Assembly (NCBI RefSeq): GCF_004854025.1
Contig: NZ_STGM01000002.1
Span: 248,001-312,000 of the forward strand
DNA length: 64,000 nt
Reading direction: 5' to 3'
From: Microbacterium hydrothermale
GTDB taxonomy: Bacteria > Actinomycetota > Actinomycetes > Actinomycetales > Microbacteriaceae
Within the stretch, counting starts at the first letter, position 1, and every line of letters starts with the position of its first letter. Below the pieces are notes generated by a model. It searched no databases. It saw only the letters and a list, made by a program, of their open reading frames with translations, and was not told where the DNA came from. Both the position numbers and the translations under genes were made by a program. This document shows positions 59,139 through 64,000 of this stretch, one piece after another.

Positions 59139-60494
59139 ATGAGCAGCGCGCTCCGCTCCGCCGTCCCCTTCTCCCTGTCGACGTCGCACCTGTCCGGCCT
59201 CACCCGCCGGATGCGCACCCTCCCGTCGCTCCACGTCGGCGCCGCCGCCCTGATCGTGCTGGTCAGCGGCCTGCTGCTGTCCATCGCGACGACCAGCGAC
59301 CCGCTGTGGTGGCAGCTGCACTTCAGCCAGCTGGGGATCTTCGGCGACCTCTCGAGCGCGTTCTTCAACACGACCCTGAAGGTCAGCGGTCTCATCGTCG
59401 TCGTGTTCGCGTTCTGCGTCCGCCGCGACGTGCGCCGTGTCGGTCGCGGCCCCGTGCGCCGCGGCGCGGCGACCGTGGCATTCCTCTGCCTGAATGTCGT
59501 CGGCGTCAATCTCGCCCTGGTCGGATGCATTCCGCTGAACACCGACAAAGACCTTCACGACCGTGTCGCGGGTTCGATGGTGCTCGGATTCCTCGCCCTT
59601 TTGATCAGCGCGCCCATCATGTTCAACCGCCTGGGCAAGCGCATGGCCGTCAGCACCGCGGTCGCGACGGTCTGGCTCCTCATCTCGATCACCCTCTTCG
59701 TCACGGCCACCATCAATCTCGCCCTTTTCGAGACCATTTCGTGCACGGCGATGTTCGCCTGGTCGGGAATGTTCACCCACGTTCTCGCCGCGCGCGCCGC
59801 GCGCGTCGCCGCCCCCGCGCGCACCGAGGGTGAGCGCACCACCGCGCACCTCGCACGTCGCCGCGCGGGTCGCAGCGTCTTCGCCGCATCGTTCGCTGCC
59901 CCGTCGTTCGCCGCCGCAGCGAGCCACCCCTCGGCGCTGCCCCTCATCGCGGTCGTGTCGCACCGCCGCTCCCCCCTCGCCACGGGCCCCGGCCGCCCGA
60001 CGCGCGCGCGCATCGACGTGCTGTCCGCCCTCACCGGCACGGCGACCGCCGTCCCTGTCGGGTGGCCGCAGCGTCTGGCACCGCTCTCCGCCACGGCGGC
60101 CGTTCGGCGCGCAGCCCGCATCCCCGCGATGACGGCAGTGACCGGAGCGGCATCCTCCCCCTCGCACTCCGGCGCCGCGGACGCCGCCGCACGGAGCGGG
60201 GCCGCGCAGGCGACCCCGGTGCTCTCCGGCGCGGCACACCCCACGGCGACCGCCCACGCGACGGCGACGACGCACGGCGCGTGCGCCGATGCACACACTC
60301 CCGGCGCGCGCCGCACCACCCCGCGGCCCGCGATCCTCGCGGCCGACCCGCGTCGGGTCAGTGCTTCTCGCGCAGCTCGCGGCGGCTCAGCGGGTGCCCG
60401 TCGTCCGCGATCGGCGCAGCGCCCGTCGACTCCGACCCGCCCGCGTCTCGCGCGGCACGCCGGGCCCGGCGCCGTTCGCTCGCTCCTTCGATGA
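59139..60494 (+). CDS. DUF998-like membrane protein with long low-complexity tail
   Basis: 451 aa. Residues about 35-215 hold six membrane helices in the DUF998 pattern (LIVLVSGLLLSIATTSDPLWWQLHFSQLG, NVVGVNLALVGCIPLN). The remaining ~235 residues are Ala/Arg/Pro/Ser/Thr-rich with no clear domain. The last 45 codons overlap the 3' end of the convergent RND gene by 137 bp. Either the tail is real or a frameshift has moved the frame past an earlier stop. ATG at 59139 with GAGGAAAG is the likely start, but that site is inside a hairpin. Confidence 0.65.
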   Translation: MSSALRSAVPFSLSTSHLSGLTRRMRTLPSLHVGAAALIVLVSGLLLSIATTSDPLWWQLHFSQLGIFGDLSSAFFNTTLKVSGLIVVVFAFCVRRDVRRVGRGPVRRGAATVAFLCLNVVGVNLALVGCIPLNTDKDLHDRVAGSMVLGFLALLISAPIMFNRLGKRMAVSTAVATVWLLISITLFVTATINLALFETISCTAMFAWSGMFTHVLAARAARVAAPARTEGERTTAHLARRRAGRSVFAASFAAPSFAAAASHPSALPLIAVVSHRRSPLATGPGRPTRARIDVLSALTGTATAVPVGWPQRLAPLSATAAVRRAARIPAMTAVTGAASSPSHSGAADAAARSGAAQATPVLSGAAHPTATAHATATTHGACADAHTPGARRTTPRPAILAADPRRVSASRAARGGSAGARRPRSAQRPSTPTRPRLARHAGPGAVRSLLR

Positions 60495-63400
60495 GGTTGT
60501 AGAGCGTCGGCAGCACGAGCAGCGTCAGGAACGTCGACGACACGAGACCGCCGATCACGACGACGGCGAGCGGCTGCGAGATGAATCCGCCGTGCCCCGT
60601 GATGCCGAGGGCCATCGGCACCAGCGCGAAGATCGCGGCGAGCGCCGTCATGAGGATCGGCCGCAGACGTCGCGCCCCGCCCACGATCGTCGCGTCGTGC
60701 ACGCTGAGACCGCGCGCGCGGTACTGGTTGACGAGGTCGATCAGCACGATGGCGTTCGTGACGACGATGCCGACGAGCATGAGCGCGCCGATCATGCCGG
60801 CGACGCCGAGCGGCACGCCCGTCACCAGCAGCAGCAGGATCGCCCCGGTCGCCGCGAACGGCACCGACACGAGCAGCTCCAGCGGCTGACGCAGCGACTT
60901 GAAGGTCGCGACCATGACGACGTAGACGATGAGGATGGCCGCGAGCAGCGCGAGGCCGAGCTGGCCGAAGGCGTCCTGCTGATCGGTGACCGCGCCGCCG
61001 ACCTTCGCGGTGGCCCCCTCGGGCAGCTGCACGTCGGCGAGGGCCGCGTTCACGCTCGCCGACGAGCTGCCGAGGTCGTCGGTCGTCGGTGTCACCGTGA
61101 TCGAGGCCGTGCGCAGCCCGCGGGCGGTGGAGATCGACGGGGGCGTCTGGCTCTGTTCGACCGACGCGATCTCGTCGAGCCGCACGGTGCCGCGCGCGCT
61201 CGGGATCTCGAGGGCGCGCAGGTCGTCGATGGTCTGCGGCGGGTTCGCGGTGGCGAGGTACACCGTGACCCCGCGGCCGTCGAGCTCGACCGTGCCCGCC
61301 TGGCGCGGCTGCTGGGCGCCCGAGACGAGGGCGCCGACCGCCTGCTCCGACAGACCGCGCTCGGCGGCCGCGTCGCGATCCACCCGCACCGAGACGAACG
61401 GCAGCGAGGCCGAGAGGCTGCTGGTGACCTGGCCGATCCCCTCGCGTCCGTTCAGGCCCGCGACGACGGCGTCGTTCGCCTGCTGCAGGGTGTTCGCGTC
61501 GGGGGCGGTCACGTCGACCGTGATGTCGGTGGATCCGAAGCCGCTCCCCTGCGCCGACACCTCGATCTCGCCGGCATCCGTCAGCTTCTCGAGCTCGGTG
61601 CGCACGCGCTCGCGCAGCTCGACCTGGTCGGTGCCCGACTGCGAGGTGATCGAGTAGGTGATGCCCGAGCCGCCACCCGAGAAGGCGTCGCGCAGCGCGG
61701 AACCGCTCGAACCGATCGAGGTCTGCACGGTCTGCACGCCGTCGGTGTCGAGCAGGACGGCCTCGACCTTCTGGGCGGCCGCGTCCTCGGCATCCAGGCT
61801 CGGCGCATCGCCGATCTTCTGGGTGACGGTGAACGTGTTCTGCCCCGAGTCGCCGAGGAAGTCGGTCTTCAGCAGCGGCACGGCCGCGAGCGTCGCGCCC
61901 AGCACCAGCACGGCCACGCCGAGGGTGACCCACGAGTGCTTCAGCGTCCAGCTCAGCACGGGCACGTAGGCCTTCTGCAGACGGGTCGGCGGGGCGTCGG
62001 CCGCTTCGGGGTCGATCGCGTTGCCCTCGGCGTCGCGCACGACGGTGCCCGGCTTGAGGAACCACGACGCCAGCACCGGCACGATCGTCAGCGAGACGAG
62101 CAGCGAGGCCGCCATCGCGATCGTGACGGTGAGCGAGAAGGGGCGGAACAGCTCCCCGGTGACATCGCCGACGAAGGCGATGGGCAGGAACACGGCGACG
62201 GAGGTGATCGTGGATGCCGTGATCGCGGCCGCGACCTCGCGCACGGCCCGGATGATGGTGGGGATCTTCTCGGCATCACCGACGTAATGCCGCTTGATGT
62301 TCTCGATGACGACGATCGAGTCGTCGACGACGCGGCCGATCGCGATCGTGAGCGCGCCGAGGGTGAGGATGTTCAGCGAGTAGCCGAAGGCCTGCAGCCC
62401 GACGAAGGTGATGAGCACGCTCGTGGGGATCGAGATGGCGGTGACGAGGGTCGAGCGCACCGACATCAGGAAGATCAGGATGACGACGACCGCGAACACC
62501 AGTCCGAGCAGGCCCTCCTGGGCGAGGGCCTCGATCGACTGCGTGACGAACGGCGCCTGGTCGAACACCACGGTGAAGGTCGCGCCCTGGCCGAGCTGCG
62601 ACTCGAGGCCCGGGAGGGCGGCGAGAACGCCGCGCGAGACATCGACGGTGTTGGCCGCTGGCAGCTTGGTGACCGCGATGGTGAGCGCCGGCTGGCCGTC
62701 GACGCGCGACAGCGTGGTCACGGGGTCGGTCTGCAGCTCGACCGAGGCGACGTCGCCGATGGTCGTCTGCCCGGCCTGGAACTGCGCGGCATCCGTCGGC
62801 ACGAGCGGCAGCGCGGCGATCTCGTCGACGCTGGTGAGCTTCGTGCCGGTCTGCACGGTGAGGGTCTGATCGCCCTCGGTCAGCGAGCCGCCGGGGAAGA
62901 GCACGCCGTTGGCGTCGAGCGCGTCGGTGATCGCCTGCTGGCCGAACCCGCGCTCGCCGAGCTTCGTCGTGTCGGGGGTGATGGTGACGCGCTGGCCCGT
63001 TCCGCCGACGATCTGGGCCCCGTTGACGCCCTCGACGTCTTCGAGATCGGGGATGACGCTCGTCTGCAGGATCGACTGCGTGGCCTGCGCGTCGGTGAAG
63101 CCGGTGACCGCGAGCTGGATGACGGGGAAGTCGTCGATGCTGGCGGAGGCGACCGTGGTGTCGGCGGATTCGGGGAGTCGGTCGTTGATGCGCGCGATCG
63201 CGGCGAGGATCTTCTGCTGCGCCGCGGCGAGGTCGGTGCCGTAGGTGAACGACGCCGACACGATCGAGGAGTTCGTCGTGCTGGTCGCGGTCGTGGATTC
63301 CAGCCCGTCGACACCGCGGATCGCGTTCTCGATGGGGGTCGAGACGTCGGCTTCGACCACCTCGGGCGAAGCACCCGGGTAGGTCGTGACGATCGCGAGC

Positions 63401-63534
63401 TGGGGGAACTCGATCGAGGGGATGAGCTCCTGCTTGAGGCTCGTCAGCGCCAGACCGCCGAAGATCGCCGCGACGATCGTGACGAGGGCGATGAGGGCGC
63501 GGTTCTTCAGGCTCAGGACGGCCAGGTACGACAC
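60358..63534 (-). CDS. RND-family efflux pump (AcrB/SwrC, HAE1 type)
   Basis: 1058 aa. Twelve membrane helices in two halves with two large extracytoplasmic loops, the HAE1 layout. Helix 4 carries GRVVDDSIVVIENI with the paired aspartates of the proton relay. N-terminal segment LKQELIPSIEFPQLAIVTTYPGA is typical of SwrC. It exports hydrophobic compounds, surfactants or drugs. No membrane fusion protein or outer-membrane factor adjoins it, as usual in Gram-positive bacteria. GTG at 63534. A 24-bp perfect palindrome upstream suggests repression by a TetR-family regulator, not encoded nearby. Confidence 0.93.
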   Translation of the reverse strand: MSYLAVLSLKNRALIALVTIVAAIFGGLALTSLKQELIPSIEFPQLAIVTTYPGASPEVVEADVSTPIENAIRGVDGLESTTATSTTNSSIVSASFTYGTDLAAAQQKILAAIARINDRLPESADTTVASASIDDFPVIQLAVTGFTDAQATQSILQTSVIPDLEDVEGVNGAQIVGGTGQRVTITPDTTKLGERGFGQQAITDALDANGVLFPGGSLTEGDQTLTVQTGTKLTSVDEIAALPLVPTDAAQFQAGQTTIGDVASVELQTDPVTTLSRVDGQPALTIAVTKLPAANTVDVSRGVLAALPGLESQLGQGATFTVVFDQAPFVTQSIEALAQEGLLGLVFAVVVILIFLMSVRSTLVTAISIPTSVLITFVGLQAFGYSLNILTLGALTIAIGRVVDDSIVVIENIKRHYVGDAEKIPTIIRAVREVAAAITASTITSVAVFLPIAFVGDVTGELFRPFSLTVTIAMAASLLVSLTIVPVLASWFLKPGTVVRDAEGNAIDPEAADAPPTRLQKAYVPVLSWTLKHSWVTLGVAVLVLGATLAAVPLLKTDFLGDSGQNTFTVTQKIGDAPSLDAEDAAAQKVEAVLLDTDGVQTVQTSIGSSGSALRDAFSGGGSGITYSITSQSGTDQVELRERVRTELEKLTDAGEIEVSAQGSGFGSTDITVDVTAPDANTLQQANDAVVAGLNGREGIGQVTSSLSASLPFVSVRVDRDAAAERGLSEQAVGALVSGAQQPRQAGTVELDGRGVTVYLATANPPQTIDDLRALEIPSARGTVRLDEIASVEQSQTPPSISTARGLRTASITVTPTTDDLGSSSASVNAALADVQLPEGATAKVGGAVTDQQDAFGQLGLALLAAILIVYVVMVATFKSLRQPLELLVSVPFAATGAILLLLVTGVPLGVAGMIGALMLVGIVVTNAIVLIDLVNQYRARGLSVHDATIVGGARRLRPILMTALAAIFALVPMALGITGHGGFISQPLAVVVIGGLVSSTFLTLLVLPTLYNLIEGASERRRARRAARDAGGSESTGAAPIADDGHPLSRRELREKH

Positions 63535-63555
63535 GAAGGACCCTTCGGGATCACG

Positions 63556-63579
63556 GTTCGATACAGAGGTGTATCGAAC
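63556..63579. promoter_or_regulatory. Perfect palindromic operator upstream of the RND pump
   Basis: GTTCGATACA (63556-63565) and TGTATCGAAC (63570-63579) are exact inverted repeats around a 4-bp spacer. Size and symmetry are typical of TetR-family sites. TTGACG (63584-63579, minus strand), a -35 candidate, overlaps one end. Confidence 0.6.
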
Positions 63580-63615
63580 GTCAAGTATCCCATGCCCCTC
63601 GCGACGGGTCGCGGC

Positions 63616-63981
63616 TCAGAGCAGCGAACCCACCGTGAGCCCGACGGCCGCGGCCACGACCGAGCCGACGAACGACAGCACCGCGTACGACACCGCCGCG
63701 CGCGTGCGCCCCTCCTCCGCGAGCAGCGCGGTGGTCACCGCCACGGCGCTGAAAGTTGTGTAGCCGCCGAGCAGCCCGGTTCCGAGGATCCACCGCCACG
63801 CCTCGTCGGCCGCAAGGGGGGTCAGGATGCCGAGAACCAGCGCCCCGGTCAGGTTCACGACCAGGATCCCCCAGGGGAACCGCTCCCCGGTGCGCCGCCG
63901 GACCGCGACGTCGAGCACGTAGCGGAGGGCCGCGCCGACGCCTCCGGCGAGCGCGACGGCGAGGAAGACCAGGGGTGTCAC
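63616..63981 (-). CDS. crcB: Fluoride ion channel CrcB/Fluc
   Basis: 121 aa with four membrane helices. GGVGAALRY (about 14-22) and GLLGGYTTFS (about 70-79) are the family pore motifs. It forms dual-topology dimers that export fluoride. GTG at 63981 lies exactly six bases after TAGGGT (63993-63988, minus strand). No fluoride riboswitch is visible; the leaderless spacing leaves no room for one. Actinobacteria often carry two adjacent crcB genes; the second would lie outside this window. Confidence 0.93.
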   Translation of the reverse strand: MTPLVFLAVALAGGVGAALRYVLDVAVRRRTGERFPWGILVVNLTGALVLGILTPLAADEAWRWILGTGLLGGYTTFSAVAVTTALLAEEGRTRAAVSYAVLSFVGSVVAAAVGLTVGSLL

Positions 63982-63987
63982 CCGGTC

Positions 63988-63993
63988 ACCCTA
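63988..63993 (-). promoter_or_regulatory. -10 box of crcB, leaderless spacing
   Basis: On the minus strand TAGGGT, then GACCGG, then the crcB GTG: a six-base gap. Confidence 0.6.
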
Positions 63994-64000
63994 CGCCGCC

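Noticed and set aside
58939..59142. A 67-codon ORF before the DUF998-like gene
   Set aside because: It runs through the leader and hairpin, has no helix or domain, and overlaps the next start.
63982..64000. Fluoride riboswitch before crcB
   Set aside because: The -10 box lies six bases before the start, leaving no leader for an aptamer.

Overview
The window is 64 kb of very GC-rich (about 70% by eye) actinobacterial chromosome. Codon use, the TANNNT-type -10 boxes, Tat signals, a large type VII secretion locus, a mycobacterial-type LexA box and gene content typical of Microbacteriaceae (kynureninase, Rv2578c-type radical SAM protein, CGNR regulator, pirin) suggest Microbacterium or a close relative. 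I saw no CRISPR array, insertion sequence, rRNA, prophage or replication origin.

Layout. 1-4.4 kb: end of an MFS transporter, tilS, ppa, an exported M23 peptidase, and a tRNA-Glu/Asp/Phe cluster. 4.4-12.4 kb: a DHA2 exporter with a candidate operator, a pair of long hairpin repeats, a 4CL-type acyl-CoA ligase, chrA, a Gfo/Idh/MocA oxidoreductase and a polysaccharide deacetylase. 12.5-19.6 kb: a GT2-GtrA glycosyltransferase, a glutaredoxin/amidohydrolase/kynureninase operon, a CPA1 antiporter, an SDR enzyme and an orphan resolvase-fold protein. 19.6-27.2 kb: a 100-bp tandem repeat array, a DEAD-box helicase, tag, an acyl-CoA oxidase-like enzyme and recQ.

27.2-44.3 kb: a type VII (ESX) secretion locus. 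A leftward operon encodes EccD, an RDD-FHA protein and a full-length EccC. A divergent rightward operon encodes two WXG100 pairs (four Esx proteins), a first mycosin and a 506-aa Gly-rich presumed substrate. A third unit encodes a second EccD, EccB and a second mycosin, and a convergent FHA protein closes the locus. Many of these genes overlap by GTGA or ATGA, so translation is probably coupled. EccC is the ATPase motor and EccB/EccD the membrane channel. The downstream member of each Esx pair carries a C-terminal YxxxD export signal.

44.3-64 kb: small regulators, a GNAT protein and pirin; a phosphoesterase/lipoprotein/membrane-protein operon; a VanY-type carboxypeptidase and an AAA ATPase; a radical SAM protein behind a LexA box; a second DEAD-box helicase with a repeat-rich N-terminus; an ABM-domain protein coupled to an aldose-epimerase-like protein; a membrane protein behind a hairpin leader; an AcrB/SwrC-type RND pump behind a perfect palindrome; and crcB.

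Two signals run through the whole window. Several genes have a -10 box exactly six bases before the start codon, as expected for leaderless transcripts. The 7-mer GGATGCC/GGCATCC is strikingly frequent and appears to override codon preference. At least three unrelated families of intergenic inverted repeats are also present.
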